Numbered from the stretch's first letter, positions 28,454 to 36,959 are shown. The stretch: DNA of 39,079 nucleotides from Thiomicrospira cyclica (GCA_022736205.1 DZAT01000012.1:1-39079), one strand, 5' to 3'. The notes: a model not told the origin generated them from the sequence alone. Made by a program: numbers and translations.

Positions 28454-28906
28454 TTACGCGCGAACTTGCCATGTTCCATCTTGTTGTTGGCAAGCAGAGC
28501 CTTTGTCGTATACTGTTTTTCCTGCATCGTTGAGTGTTGTTTGGAAGTCGCGGCACAGTTGGTTGTTGACCTTGTAGCTACGCGTTGGTACAACGGTTAG
28601 ATCAGAATCTTTTTCTGAACGCATAAATTTGTAAGGTTGCTTGTCGGGTGCATTGTTAAGCGTGTAACCCACGCGAGAGCGATCACTGCTATCCATGCCC
28701 TTACCAAAGTAGCTACCCACCCATGCGCCTGCTGCTGCACCGCCTGCAATGGTATACCAAGCACTATTACCAAATACCACAGGAGCCAAAGCACCACCAA
28801 TAACGGCACCGCCAATAATGCCCCAGTCTTGTTTGGTCACATTACATCCAGATAACGTGGATAAAGAAAGTGTTGCTGTCGCTGCGACAATCAGTATTTT
28901 GCGCAT
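28454..28906 (-). CDS. Glycine-zipper outer-membrane lipoprotein (17-kDa antigen type)
   Basis: The 150-residue product has a lipobox LSGC (Cys21) and a glycine-zipper membrane hairpin (about residues 29-70, GGAVIGGALAP and AGGAAAGAWVG). The C-terminal domain has CRDFQTTLNDAGK and a Cys pair, as in the rickettsial 17-kDa antigen and related envelope proteins. AGGAGC lies before the start. The role is probably envelope integrity, inferred from the family. An inverted repeat GCAC-atatc-GTGC at 28949-28961 lies in its upstream region. Confidence 0.88.
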   Translation of the reverse strand: MRKILIVAATATLSLSTLSGCNVTKQDWGIIGGAVIGGALAPVVFGNSAWYTIAGGAAAGAWVGSYFGKGMDSSDRSRVGYTLNNAPDKQPYKFMRSEKDSDLTVVPTRSYKVNNQLCRDFQTTLNDAGKTVYDKGSACQQQDGTWQVRA

Positions 28907-28980
28907 GATAGGTTGCTCCTAAAACTCATTAATTACGATAATGTTAAAGCACATATCGTGCCAAAAAATTACAGAAAATA

Positions 28981-29010
28981 AAAAAGGGAAGCATTTTGCT
29001 TCCCTTTTTT
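28981..29010. terminator. Bidirectional terminator downstream of the chemoreceptor gene
   Basis: GGGAAGC (28986-28992), loop ATTTT, GCTTCCC (28998-29004), flanked by five A and six T. It lies 17 nt beyond the chemoreceptor stop codon on the minus strand. Confidence 0.9.
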
Positions 29011-29026
29011 AAGCATGAGTACGTGA

Positions 29027-31216
29027 TTACGATTGGGGGGCAGGTAGCGCCATCGGCAGTTGTTGCGTATTGTGTTGTTCGCTTTGGTTCTGTTCAGGCA
29101 TGGTTTCAGGTTCAACGCGTGTTGAATCACGTTCACGTCTGATCAAAAAGCGATTAACCACTTGCTGCATCAGTGTTGCTTCTTTTTGCAGTAGTCCTGC
29201 TGTTTGGTTACTGGCTTCGACCATTTGTGCGTTTTGTTGTGTTACCACATCCATTTGTTGCATGGCTTGGTAAATATGTTGAATCGCCGCTGCCTGCTCG
29301 GTCGAAAAGTTTGCCATTGTGCCCACCAGATCAGCGGCCTGACGGACTTGTTGACGAATGTTGTGCAGCTGTTCTCCCGATTGATTGGCAAGCCGTGCCA
29401 TGCCATGAATTTCACTGCTGGTATTATCAATGAGTGTTTTAATCTCTTTGGCAGCGCCGCCTGCTTTTTCGGCAAGTTCGCGCACCTCACTGGCGACCAC
29501 CGCAAAGCCACGACCATGCTCGCCTGCACGAGCGGCTTCGACGGAAGCATTCAACGCCAGCAAGTTTGTTTGAAAAGCAATACTATCAATGAGCACAACG
29601 ATATCGCCAATGCGTTCGCTGGCAATCCGTACACGATCAACGGCAGAAAGCGTCTGAGTCATGTTTTGTCCTGCTGTCTCTGCCTGACTTAATGCTTGAC
29701 CGACTAAATCGCTCGCATTGTGCGATGTTCCAGCAGCGGTTTCGATTTGTCCCGTGATTTCTTCTAACGTGGCAGCTGTTTCGGCAACCGATGCCGCTTG
29801 TTCTTGCACACGCTGCGCCAGTTCTGTGCTAGAAGTGGCAACGATGCTGCTGTTCGAACTGACCGCTTTACTTGAATCCATCACTTGTAAAATGGCTTCA
29901 CGTAAGCTGCGCTGAATACGGTTGATACTATCTTTCAGTTTTGCCAATTCACCTGTATAACTACCACTGACAAACTGCGTTAAATCACCCGACGCAAGCG
30001 CCCCCGATACCTGTTGAATTTCACGAATACCTTCTGACAGTCGCACAATCATGGTGTTCATGCTGGTACCAAGTCTACCGATGTCTGTCTGAGGATTGAC
30101 TTTAAGGTTAATACTTTTGTGCAGCTCAAACTGAGATAAGGATTCAGCCACTTCGATGATATCACCGACAACGGTTTGCAACATATTCATCGCACTGTCT
30201 ACTTCGCTACGAATACTGGCAGCTGCACGACTATCCATACGCACCGCAAAATCACCTTTTGCAATACCTTGCATCACTTGCAATGTTGCTTTTAGGTTCA
30301 AGTCCATCATTTGCACTGCTTGATTAACCCCGTCTTGTAACTGACGTAAATCACCACTCAGCTCTGCCGTGATGCGCTGACTAAAGTCGCCTTGTGCCGC
30401 TGCCTTAACCACCAGCTCAACTTGTTTAATCGCTGTTTGCAATGCGTTGAGCATGACATCCATATCTTTACCCAAGGCGTCTAACTCTGTTTTGCCCTTG
30501 CTATTCATACGTTTGCTAAAATCGCCACCCAGAGCAATGCCATGCATCAGACGCTGCATTTTCTCTAAGCTCTGACCAATACCACGCATGATCAGCAAAC
30601 CAACCAGCAACATAATCGCAATGGCCACCAAGATAATTGCAGCAATACGCCACAATGCCGCAGTAAAATCTTTATTCACGTCGTCGACATAAATGCCAGT
30701 ACCCACAATCCAGCCCCAAGGCGCAAATAGGCGCACATGCGACAGTTTGGCAACGGGGTTTTCTTCACCAGGTTTGCTCCAGTAATAATCGACAAAGCCA
30801 CTACCATTACCTAACTTAACCGCTTTAACCATATCAACAAATAGCTTTTTACCCTGCTTGTCGGTATTGTTCGATAAATCAGTTCCATCTAGTTTAGGAT
30901 TGGTCGGATGCATAATCATTTTCGGACTTTCATCGTTAATCCAAAAATAATCATTATTGCCATAGCGCGTTTGTTTTACCCAGTCACGCGCCAATCGTTT
31001 TGCCGCTTCAGCCGTGATTTCGCCACGCTTAACCTGGTTTTCGTATTGTTGCAATTGACTGAAAACCAAATCGGTAACACGCAGCAGCTGTGTCTGACGA
31101 TCGGTTAACAGTGTTTCTCGCAAATGCGACAATTGAATCGCAGACACAGCGACCATCGACATGATTGCCAATAATATGAGTAGCATGATTTTGCTACGAA
31201 TAGACAGAGTACTCAT
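29027..31216 (-). CDS. Methyl-accepting chemotaxis protein with single Cache and tandem HAMP units
   Basis: This membrane receptor signals to CheA/CheW. The 729-residue product has a first membrane helix (about 8-28) and a periplasmic single-Cache domain (about 30-185, [17 protein letters not shown]). A second helix (about 190-211) is followed by several HAMP-like units (about 212-445, recurring A.GDF / SGDL patterns). The signalling hairpin has its conserved tip around residues 545-575 ([20 protein letters not shown]). The Pro/Gln-rich tail lacks the NWETF-type CheR pentapeptide. The ligand is unknown; single-Cache domains often bind small organic acids. Confidence 0.95.
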   Translation of the reverse strand: MSTLSIRSKIMLLILLAIMSMVAVSAIQLSHLRETLLTDRQTQLLRVTDLVFSQLQQYENQVKRGEITAEAAKRLARDWVKQTRYGNNDYFWINDESPKMIMHPTNPKLDGTDLSNNTDKQGKKLFVDMVKAVKLGNGSGFVDYYWSKPGEENPVAKLSHVRLFAPWGWIVGTGIYVDDVNKDFTAALWRIAAIILVAIAIMLLVGLLIMRGIGQSLEKMQRLMHGIALGGDFSKRMNSKGKTELDALGKDMDVMLNALQTAIKQVELVVKAAAQGDFSQRITAELSGDLRQLQDGVNQAVQMMDLNLKATLQVMQGIAKGDFAVRMDSRAAASIRSEVDSAMNMLQTVVGDIIEVAESLSQFELHKSINLKVNPQTDIGRLGTSMNTMIVRLSEGIREIQQVSGALASGDLTQFVSGSYTGELAKLKDSINRIQRSLREAILQVMDSSKAVSSNSSIVATSSTELAQRVQEQAASVAETAATLEEITGQIETAAGTSHNASDLVGQALSQAETAGQNMTQTLSAVDRVRIASERIGDIVVLIDSIAFQTNLLALNASVEAARAGEHGRGFAVVASEVRELAEKAGGAAKEIKTLIDNTSSEIHGMARLANQSGEQLHNIRQQVRQAADLVGTMANFSTEQAAAIQHIYQAMQQMDVVTQQNAQMVEASNQTAGLLQKEATLMQQVVNRFLIRRERDSTRVEPETMPEQNQSEQHNTQQLPMALPAPQS

Positions 31217-31254
31217 TGATGGTGGATCCTTTTTGATGATTTGCGCTTTTTTGT

Positions 31255-31281
31255 TTATCGGCTGTTGGCATCAACGATTAA
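31255..31281 (-). promoter_or_regulatory. Probable sigma28 (FliA) promoter for the chemoreceptor
   Basis: The minus strand has a perfect GCCGATAA (31262-31255). Upstream, TAATCGTT sits at 10-base spacing (one shorter than consensus); at exact 11-base spacing the match is weaker (TTAATCGT). It is about 40 nt upstream of the chemoreceptor start and predicts transcription from near 31248. Confidence 0.65.
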
Positions 31282-31287
31282 GGGCAT

Positions 31288-31653
31288 TTATGATAATGAT
31301 GACAGTTTAGGGTGTAACGCAGTGCCATCGAAGCGAATACCAGCCCAACCATCCCTGATAAAGTTGCGAATATTTTGATGATCGTTGGCATCGGGCGTGT
31401 TCAAAACATCCTGATAGAATCGCCCAAAACACTGTAAGGTTGTTGCTTCATCAAGTGCCATTTGTTTCGCAAAAGCAAAAATCTTGCAAGAACCTTCGTT
31501 TTGTCCCGCATCGTTGACAACAGCCGTTGCAGATAAACCATTCGTAAAGCGTGTCGGCACATAATCAAAATGTGCATGAATAACGGCGATGGTGTCTTCA
31601 AAATCTGGTTTTTTACTTGAACCTAGGGCATCAATAAAGGCTTGTGGTGTCAT
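31288..31653 (-). CDS. HopJ-family protein
   Basis: The name comes from a Pseudomonas type III effector, but the family is widespread in bacteria without such a system, so the effector role should not be assumed. The 121-residue product has the typical opening (MTPQAFIDAL), DFEDTIAVIHAHFDYVPTRF, NEGSCKIFAFAK and the end GWAGIRFDG. It starts 2 nt after the gltA stop, so it is coupled to citrate synthase. Confidence 0.85.
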   Translation of the reverse strand: MTPQAFIDALGSSKKPDFEDTIAVIHAHFDYVPTRFTNGLSATAVVNDAGQNEGSCKIFAFAKQMALDEATTLQCFGRFYQDVLNTPDANDHQNIRNFIRDGWAGIRFDGTALHPKLSSLS

Positions 31654-31655
31654 GA

Positions 31656-32810
31656 TTAACGATCCTGCATCGGTACATATTGGCGATCACATTCACCTTG
31701 GTAGACTTGTGTCGGACGGTAAATCTTGTTTTTCTTGAGCTGTTCGTGCCAATGCGCCAACCAGCCAGCCGAGCGTGAAATGGCAAAAATAGGCGTATAA
31801 GAAGCGGGATCAAAGCCCATTTCGCGATATAAAATACCCGAATAAAAATCGACATTAGGATAGACACCTTTGTGCGCTAATAACTCCTTACACACGTCTT
31901 CGACGACCAAAGCGGTTTCGAATAACTTACTGAGTTTGCCGCCTTTATCAATCAGGTGTTCTTGAATGAGTTGTTGCAAAATGGCAGCACGTGGGTCTTT
32001 GGTTTTATATTCGCGGTGTCCCATGCCCCAGATGACTTGCTTGTTCGCAAGGCGCTTTTCGATATAGGCGCGCGCATTACTGGCATCGCCAATGTCTTCG
32101 AGCATGGCAATGACTTTTTCATTGGCAGCGCCATGCAAGGGACCTGACAGAGAACCAATTGCAGAAGAAACGACCGAGCAGGGATTGGCAAGCGTTGAAC
32201 CTGTTACCAAGGCAGTAAAGGTCGAAGCATTGATGGTGTGTTCGGCATGTAAAATGAGACAGGCATCGAGTAAGCGCTCCCAAACGGGTTCAGGCTCTTT
32301 GCCCGATAGCATGTACAGCATGTTGCCTGCGTAAGATAGGTCTTTGCGTGGTGCAATGGGGTCGTAACCATAACGTAGGTGTTCCCACATGGCAACCAGT
32401 GTACCCATATGTGCGAGGATGTTTTCGGAAACTTCGCGAATGTAGGTGGCATCGTTTTCATCGCCTGCCATATAAGCAGTCGATGGGTAAAAGCTGGCAA
32501 GAGAAGCCACCACGGTTTGTAGCATATGCATCGGATGCGTACTAGCAGGCAAACACTTCATTAATGCTCGAACATTATATTTAACGCGACGATTTTCACC
32601 GAGTTTGCACTTAAAACGATCCAACTCAGCTTCTGATGGTAGTTCGCCTGTTAACAAGAGTAAAGACGTTTCTTCGAATGATGAGTATTGTGCTAATTCG
32701 GCAATAGAATACCCCCGATAGCTGAGAATGCCAGCTTGACCATCGATATAAGAAATACTCGATTCGGTGGCGGGAACGCCTGCTAATCCTGGGATGTATT
32801 CCATTGTCAT
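31656..32810 (-). CDS. gltA: Citrate synthase (short form)
   Basis: The enzyme condenses acetyl-CoA and oxaloacetate. The start at 32810 follows AAGGA and gives 384 residues, the short type related to methylcitrate and dimeric citrate synthases, not the 427-residue hexameric GltA of E. coli. It has LHAEHTINASTF, GPLHGAANE, MGHREYKTKDPR and an Asp in VYPNVDFYSG, the His/His/Asp active-site regions. A 2-methylcitrate synthase role cannot be excluded, but no prp genes are nearby. Confidence 0.88.
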   Translation of the reverse strand: MTMEYIPGLAGVPATESSISYIDGQAGILSYRGYSIAELAQYSSFEETSLLLLTGELPSEAELDRFKCKLGENRRVKYNVRALMKCLPASTHPMHMLQTVVASLASFYPSTAYMAGDENDATYIREVSENILAHMGTLVAMWEHLRYGYDPIAPRKDLSYAGNMLYMLSGKEPEPVWERLLDACLILHAEHTINASTFTALVTGSTLANPCSVVSSAIGSLSGPLHGAANEKVIAMLEDIGDASNARAYIEKRLANKQVIWGMGHREYKTKDPRAAILQQLIQEHLIDKGGKLSKLFETALVVEDVCKELLAHKGVYPNVDFYSGILYREMGFDPASYTPIFAISRSAGWLAHWHEQLKKNKIYRPTQVYQGECDRQYVPMQDR

Positions 32811-32827
32811 GTTTTTTCCTTTTTGAA

Positions 32828-32911
32828 TTAACTGTTCCAAGCTCTGTAACTAGCGTACAAGATGGGGGAAACGGCAAGTAATACGATTAAGATAATCCAT
32901 AACTCGTTCAT
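32828..32911 (-). CDS. Putative 27-residue single-helix membrane peptide
   Basis: ATG at 32911 to TAA at 32828 encodes 27 residues: a short polar start (MNEL), a continuous hydrophobic stretch (WIILIVLLAVSPILYA) and a polar end (SYRAWNS). GAGAG lies about 9 nt upstream. It sits between erpA (31 nt away) and gltA (17 nt away) on the same strand. The composition fits a real inner-membrane small protein, but nothing in sequence alone proves translation. Function unknown. Confidence 0.5.
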   Translation of the reverse strand: MNELWIILIVLLAVSPILYASYRAWNS

Positions 32912-32942
32912 GATTAAAACTCTCTCAATTTTTCAATTTTGG

Positions 32943-33284
32943 TTAAACACCAAACGACGAACCACAGCCACAGGTTGTTGTTGCATTGGGGTTTTCGATC
33001 ACAAACCGAGCGCCCGATAAGTCTTCTAAGTAATCGATTTTAGCACCAGCCAAATACTGAAAACTCATCGAGTCGATGAGTAACATCACGCCTTCTTTTT
33101 CGACCGTTGTATCATCTTCATTAACAGCGGGATCGAAAGTAAAGCCATACTGAAAGCCTGAGCAACCACCACCCGTAATATAGACGCGCAGCTTTAATTC
33201 GGGGTTGTTTTCTTCAGCAAGTAAGTTTTTAACTTTATGAGCAGCATTGTCGGTAAAGTTAACAGGAACAAATTCAGTGGTCAT
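32943..33284 (-). CDS. erpA: Iron-sulfur cluster insertion protein ErpA
   Basis: ErpA is an A-type carrier that delivers Fe-S clusters to apoproteins such as those of isoprenoid synthesis. The 113-residue product from ATG 33284 (preceded by AAGGG) has the three ligand cysteines: [10 protein letters not shown] (Cys41) and CGCGSSF (Cys105, Cys107). The frame is open upstream to 33350, but that runs through a repeat element. argC lies upstream on the same strand. Confidence 0.95.
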   Translation of the reverse strand: MTTEFVPVNFTDNAAHKVKNLLAEENNPELKLRVYITGGGCSGFQYGFTFDPAVNEDDTTVEKEGVMLLIDSMSFQYLAGAKIDYLEDLSGARFVIENPNATTTCGCGSSFGV

Positions 33285-33304
33285 GGTCGTAGCCCTTATG
33301 TTTC

Positions 33305-33448
33305 GGGAATCTCTAAAAAACCTCGCTTCGCTTGTTTTTAGACTTCCCAAGTTTATTTGTTAGCTGAAGGAAGGGGGTAATTAATGGGGTGCATGCTATT
33401 TTCAGCACACCCTTCCTCCAGACCTCCTACCCATTTTTAGAGGTTTCC
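33305..33448. repeat. Palindromic element, diverged member, between argC and erpA
   Basis: The ends match the family at 34643, 36845 and 38864: GGGAATC-TCTAAAAA at 33305-33319 and TTTTTAGA-GG at 33434-33443. A second inner TTTTTAGA-cTTCCC (33335-33348) pairs with the left end to form a 44-bp hairpin. The interior lacks the CATTCCCGC hairpin. Instead it has a GGAAGGG...CCCTTCC stem with GGGTGC/GCAC inside (about 33370-33417). Confidence 0.55.
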
Positions 33449-33459
33449 TTTCTATTCTA

Positions 33460-34503
33460 TCACGGTAACAGGGCAATGGTATCTAAGCCCATGCTTTCGG
33501 GTAAGTCGAATAAAATATTCATATTCTGCACGGCTTGCCCAGCAGCGCCTTTGGTCAGGTTGTCGATGACGGATGTGACAACCACCTTGTTGCGTCCTTG
33601 TGGACGATAGACGGCAAGACGGCAACGGTTCGTTCCTTTTACTGTACGCGTTTCGGGTGTGCTGCCTTGTGGCATGACATCGACAAAAACTTCGTTTTTG
33701 TAGCGTTTTTCGAACAAAACTTGTAGCTCGCTCAGGCTAATATCTTGTGTTAGGTTGGCGTATGCGGTAATTTCGATGCCCCGAATCATGGGCAGTAGGT
33801 GTGGCACAAATGTCATGTTAACGGGTTTGCCCGCTACCACGCTTAATCGTTCTTCGATTTCGGGTAAGTGACGATGACCGTTGAGTCCATATGCTTTAAA
33901 ACTATCGTAAGTTTCGGCAAAGAGCATATCGACTTTTGCGCCACGGCCCGCACCTGATATGCCCGATTTGGCATCGACCACAATATCGTTCACATCAATT
34001 AAATTGGCTTCGATGAGTGGTATTAATGCCAGTTGCGTTGCTGTGGGGTAGCAACCAGGGTTGCCGATAATGTTAGCAGCTCGAATGGCTTCACGATTGA
34101 CTTCGGGTAGACCATAAACCGATAAAGGCACAAGTTCGGGCGAAGGATGCTTGTGCGCATACCACTTTTCCCAAACGCCCAGATCTTGCAAACGAAAGTC
34201 AGCTGCCAAGTCGATAACTTTAACGCCAGCGGCAGTCAGTTCGGCTGCTTGCGCTGCGGCAACGCCGTGTGGGGTTGCAAAGAAAACCACGTCGCACTGT
34301 GTTAGGTTAGATTCGTCTGGTGTGGTGAAAGCTAAGTCTAACTCGCCACGTAAACTGGGGAAAAGCTGGGCAACGGGCACACCTGCTTCGCCTCGAGAGG
34401 TAATCGCCACCACTTCGGCTTGCGGATGACGCGCCAATAAACGCAATAACTCCGACCCAGTGTAACCTGTGCCACCGACAATACCGACTGTTACTTTTTT
34501 CAT
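33460..34503 (-). CDS. argC: N-acetyl-gamma-glutamyl-phosphate reductase
   Basis: ArgC catalyses the third step of arginine synthesis. The 347-residue product has the NADP fold [17 protein letters not shown] (residues 7-23), the catalytic GNPGCYPTA (Cys151) and the conserved HRHLPEIEE segment. GGAGCG precedes the start. The dimer contact end with [11 protein letters not shown] is present. It lies upstream of erpA, separated by the 33305-33448 element. Confidence 0.97.
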   Translation of the reverse strand: MKKVTVGIVGGTGYTGSELLRLLARHPQAEVVAITSRGEAGVPVAQLFPSLRGELDLAFTTPDESNLTQCDVVFFATPHGVAAAQAAELTAAGVKVIDLAADFRLQDLGVWEKWYAHKHPSPELVPLSVYGLPEVNREAIRAANIIGNPGCYPTATQLALIPLIEANLIDVNDIVVDAKSGISGAGRGAKVDMLFAETYDSFKAYGLNGHRHLPEIEERLSVVAGKPVNMTFVPHLLPMIRGIEITAYANLTQDISLSELQVLFEKRYKNEVFVDVMPQGSTPETRTVKGTNRCRLAVYRPQGRNKVVVTSVIDNLTKGAAGQAVQNMNILFDLPESMGLDTIALLP

Positions 34504-34642
34504 TTGCGCTCCTATGGTTGTTTTTATACACGTGGCTTAATACGCAAGATAGCGCAGACAAGCATTTGGTGCAAGTATCGACTGACGAAAATAGGGTTAT
34601 TTTCATTGCTATTAGTGCTGTGTTGGCATCTGTTTATTAATT

Positions 34643-34751
34643 GGGCACATCTAAAAACCCGTCATTCCCGCGAAAGCGGGAATCTATCTCATTGATTTCA
34701 TGGATCCCCGCATACGCGAGGATGACGAAAGGTAGGTTATTAGAAGTCCCC
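34643..34751. repeat. Palindromic interspersed element, copy A
   Basis: TCTAAAAA (34650-34657) and TTATTAGA (34737-34744) form the ends, with GGG and CCC outside. Inside, a CATTCCCGC-GAAA-GCGGGAAT hairpin and a second CCCCGC...GCGAGG hairpin are joined by CTCATTGATTTCATGGAT. It resembles the ATTCCC-N8-GGGAAT repeats seen in many proteobacteria. Orientation is opposite to copies B and C. The rest of the 34504-34822 gap holds the argC upstream region and the mobA promoter region. Confidence 0.85.
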
Positions 34752-34810
34752 AATTATATGAGTTTGCAAGTTGCTTGCGCAAAGTCAAGTCATCTATTTT
34801 GTATTATTGT

Positions 34811-34816
34811 TATACT
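34811..34816 (+). promoter_or_regulatory. -10 box for a probably leaderless mobA transcript
   Basis: TATACT at 34811-34816 lies 6 nt before the mobA ATG (34823), which would place transcription start on or next to the start codon. No Shine-Dalgarno sequence is visible there, and the -35 region is weak. Confidence 0.4.
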
Positions 34817-34822
34817 AAACAA

Positions 34823-35407
34823 ATGAAAAAAACAGCACCAGTAACAACCATCCACTTTGGTATTTTAGCGGGCGGAGACTCTCGCCGTTGGGCGGGTTAT
34901 CCCAAAGCATTGGGCGATCATTTTGGCTTGCCGTTGGCGCAAGTCATGGCGCGTCGATTGGCGCGAACGCATCGGCTGTTGGGCTTGTGTGTGCGCGCCG
35001 ATCAGCTAAGCTGGGCAGAAGATTTATCTTTGCCGCTTGTGATTGAGCCAGACTCTGATTTTCCTGCAGGTCCGATGAAGGGTGCATGGTCGTTGTTGCG
35101 TCATGCGCAAACTGTTGGTGTCTCTTGGGTGTTGGTGAGCGCATGTGATATGCCGTGGTTGCCATTAGATATTGGGCATCGTCTGTATCGACTTACGCAA
35201 ACAGAAAAAACCAAGGGTGCAGTGCTGTGCGATGCCTTAGGTCGTCATAATCTATGCTTCTTATTACACGTTGACTGTATTCCTGCCATTGAGCAGTTGT
35301 TGCAGCAAGGCGAGCAACGGGTTGGACGCTATTTGTCTCTGTTAGCTTTGTCGCGTTATACTTGGCAGTACGATCCTGCTGTACTGATGAATCGGAATAA
35401 GCCCTAA
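34823..35407 (+). CDS. mobA: Molybdenum cofactor guanylyltransferase (MobA-like)
   Basis: MobA adds GMP to molybdopterin. The 194-residue product has the nucleotide motif ILAGGDSRRWAGYPKAL near the start (residues 9-25), a variant of LAGGxSRRMGxDK. It also has VIEPDSDFPAGPMKG and VSACDMPWL (about residue 110), where Asp binds metal. The WAG in place of MG is unusual, so the substrate could be another nucleotide-sugar-like ligand. It lies 14 nt before the Mrp gene. Confidence 0.8.
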   Translation: MKKTAPVTTIHFGILAGGDSRRWAGYPKALGDHFGLPLAQVMARRLARTHRLLGLCVRADQLSWAEDLSLPLVIEPDSDFPAGPMKGAWSLLRHAQTVGVSWVLVSACDMPWLPLDIGHRLYRLTQTEKTKGAVLCDALGRHNLCFLLHVDCIPAIEQLLQQGEQRVGRYLSLLALSRYTWQYDPAVLMNRNKP

Positions 35408-35421
35408 TTAAGGAAATGTTA

Positions 35422-36273
35422 ATGCCTAAAAAATTACCCAATGTCAAACAGGTTATTGCCGTGTCATCTGCCAAGGGTGGTGTCGGTAAGTCGACGGTTG
35501 CTGCGAATTTGGCGATGGCGTTGCAGCTAGAAGGTTATCAGGTTGGTGTCTTAGATGCTGACTTATATGGTCCTTCTCAGCCGTTGATTTTTGGCGTTAG
35601 TGAGCAGCGTCCTGATGTGGATGCAAATGGCAAAATGTCGCCGATTATGGCACATGGTTTGGCGCTGATGTCGATTGGTTTCCATTTGCAGCGTGAAGAT
35701 TCGGCACTGATTTGGCGTGGCGCTCAATTAAATTCGGCACTCGAAAAGTTGTTGTTCGATACCAACTGGCCAGCCTTGGATTATTTAGTCGTTGATTTAC
35801 CACCAGGTACGGGTGATATTCAATTAAGTTTAAGTCAGCAGGTAGCCGTTGCGGGTGCGTTAGTGGTGTCGACACCGCAAGAGTTAGCATTGCTCGATGC
35901 TAAAAAAGGCTTAAAAATGCTTCACCAGTTGCAGATTCCTGTACTGGGTGTGGTCGAAAACATGAATATGTTTATTTGCCCACAATGCGGACACGAAGAA
36001 CACTTGTTTGGTCACGATGCCGCCCAGCTGATGTCGTTACAATATTTAGTGAATTTCTTGGGTTCGTTGCCGCTCGATAAGCGCATTCAGCAAGGCGACG
36101 AGTCGGGTGTGCCTTTTGTCTTGGCGCATCCCGACGATAAAATCAGTGGCATTTTCCGCGAGATGACACGCAAAGTAGTTGCCATCGTCGATCAAAACAC
36201 CCGCGATGCCAGTCCTGTTGTGCCACAAACAGCAGAGCAGTTGCAGGTGCATGAGATCAAGTGGAACATTTAA
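35422..36273 (+). CDS. apbC: Mrp/ApbC-family Fe-S carrier ATPase
   Basis: These P-loop ATPases transfer Fe-S clusters. The 283-residue product from ATG 35422 (AAGGAA at 35410-35415; an ATG at 35416 is too close) has the deviant Walker A SSAKGGVGKST (residues 15-25). It also has LDADLYGPSQP, the VDLPPGTGD switch and a cluster-binding CPQC (about residue 186). The MIP18/DUF59 domain that precedes the ATPase in E. coli Mrp is absent. It may form a pair with mobA, since both serve metalloenzyme maturation. Confidence 0.9.
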   Translation: MPKKLPNVKQVIAVSSAKGGVGKSTVAANLAMALQLEGYQVGVLDADLYGPSQPLIFGVSEQRPDVDANGKMSPIMAHGLALMSIGFHLQREDSALIWRGAQLNSALEKLLFDTNWPALDYLVVDLPPGTGDIQLSLSQQVAVAGALVVSTPQELALLDAKKGLKMLHQLQIPVLGVVENMNMFICPQCGHEEHLFGHDAAQLMSLQYLVNFLGSLPLDKRIQQGDESGVPFVLAHPDDKISGIFREMTRKVVAIVDQNTRDASPVVPQTAEQLQVHEIKWNI

Positions 36274-36289
36274 TTAAAACCGCTGCGCA

Positions 36290-36832
36290 TTAATTAGGCA
36301 AATAAGTCCATGTTTGGCTTTGCCAGTCCATATCAATGCGCCATTCAGAGTCGATGAGGCTAGAAAGGCGTAAGGCATTGGGTAGGCTGTCGCGTTCGAG
36401 TTGTACGCGGGTGCGTAAGTGGTAGACATGATTGGGTTGTAGTTGGTTGAGCTGTGCCAAGGGTAGGCTCTGAATCGCGCCCAAAGTCATTAAAGCACGT
36501 TTTAGGTCACGATCTGTGCTGAAGCGTTGTAGGCTTAAATTGGTGAGCAGATACGTTTGTTTTAAACTATCGAAGCTTAATTTAACGCGCGTTCGTTTCA
36601 GCAAAATCGGATTCTGCCAAAAACGACGTTCTGGGTCGTCTAGTTTAATATCAATATTGTATTCAAGCGCGATGCCATGCAGTAATGCACTTTCCATCGT
36701 CGGGGTGATGCCTAAAGCAATTTGCCCATCGACCAGTAACTTATCATCCACAGTGCTCACTTGCAATTGTGTTGTGCGTGTTGGTTCAGCCGTCGCGACG
36801 GATAAGCACAACATCAGCAATAGCCCCGTCAT
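36290..36832 (-). CDS. DUF4390 secreted protein
   Basis: The function is unknown. DUF4390 genes commonly sit beside rsmB, as here. From ATG 36832 the product has 180 residues with a hydrophobic signal sequence ending around VATAEP, and the family core LVDGQIALGI, ALLHGIALEYNIDI and NALRLSSLIDSEWRIDMDW. No basic residues precede the hydrophobic stretch at this start, and no ribosome site is clear. An in-frame ATG at 36874 inside the adjacent repeat element would add MTKWWFLEISSKRL and restore a basic n-region. The start is therefore uncertain. Confidence 0.82.
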   Translation of the reverse strand: MTGLLLMLCLSVATAEPTRTTQLQVSTVDDKLLVDGQIALGITPTMESALLHGIALEYNIDIKLDDPERRFWQNPILLKRTRVKLSFDSLKQTYLLTNLSLQRFSTDRDLKRALMTLGAIQSLPLAQLNQLQPNHVYHLRTRVQLERDSLPNALRLSSLIDSEWRIDMDWQSQTWTYLPN

Positions 36833-36844
36833 CAATCGTTTACT

Positions 36845-36953
36845 GGAAATCTCTAAAAACCACCATTTCGTCATCCTCGCGTAGGCGGGGATCCATGAAG
36901 TCAATGAGGTAGATTCCCGCTTTCGCGGGAATGACGGATTTTTAGAGGTACCC
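36845..36953. repeat. Palindromic interspersed element, copy B
   Basis: TCTAAAAA (36852-36859) and TTTTTAGA (36939-36946) ends, with GGAAATC and GGTACCC outside. Inside is the same pair of hairpins as copy A in reverse orientation (CATCCTCGCG-taGGCGGGGAT and ATTCCCGC-TTTC-GCGGGAAT). It fills the gap between rsmB and the DUF4390 gene. The DUF4390 frame stays open across it, producing the familiar SFPRKRES-type translation, which I treat as spurious. Confidence 0.9.
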
Positions 36954-36959
36954 AATCGC

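Noticed and set aside
28172..28577. Long open frames on both strands across the 126-bp repeats (88 and 129 codons)
   Set aside because: They arise because the unit length is a multiple of three; no ribosome site, biased repetitive composition, and the rightward one runs antisense into the lipoprotein gene.
31288..31653. Evidence for a type III secretion system from the HopJ name
   Set aside because: HopJ-like proteins are widespread outside such systems and no secretion genes are present here.
34641..34826. Short frame giving SFPRKRES-type protein
   Set aside because: This is the well-known spurious translation of the CATTCCCGC palindromic element.
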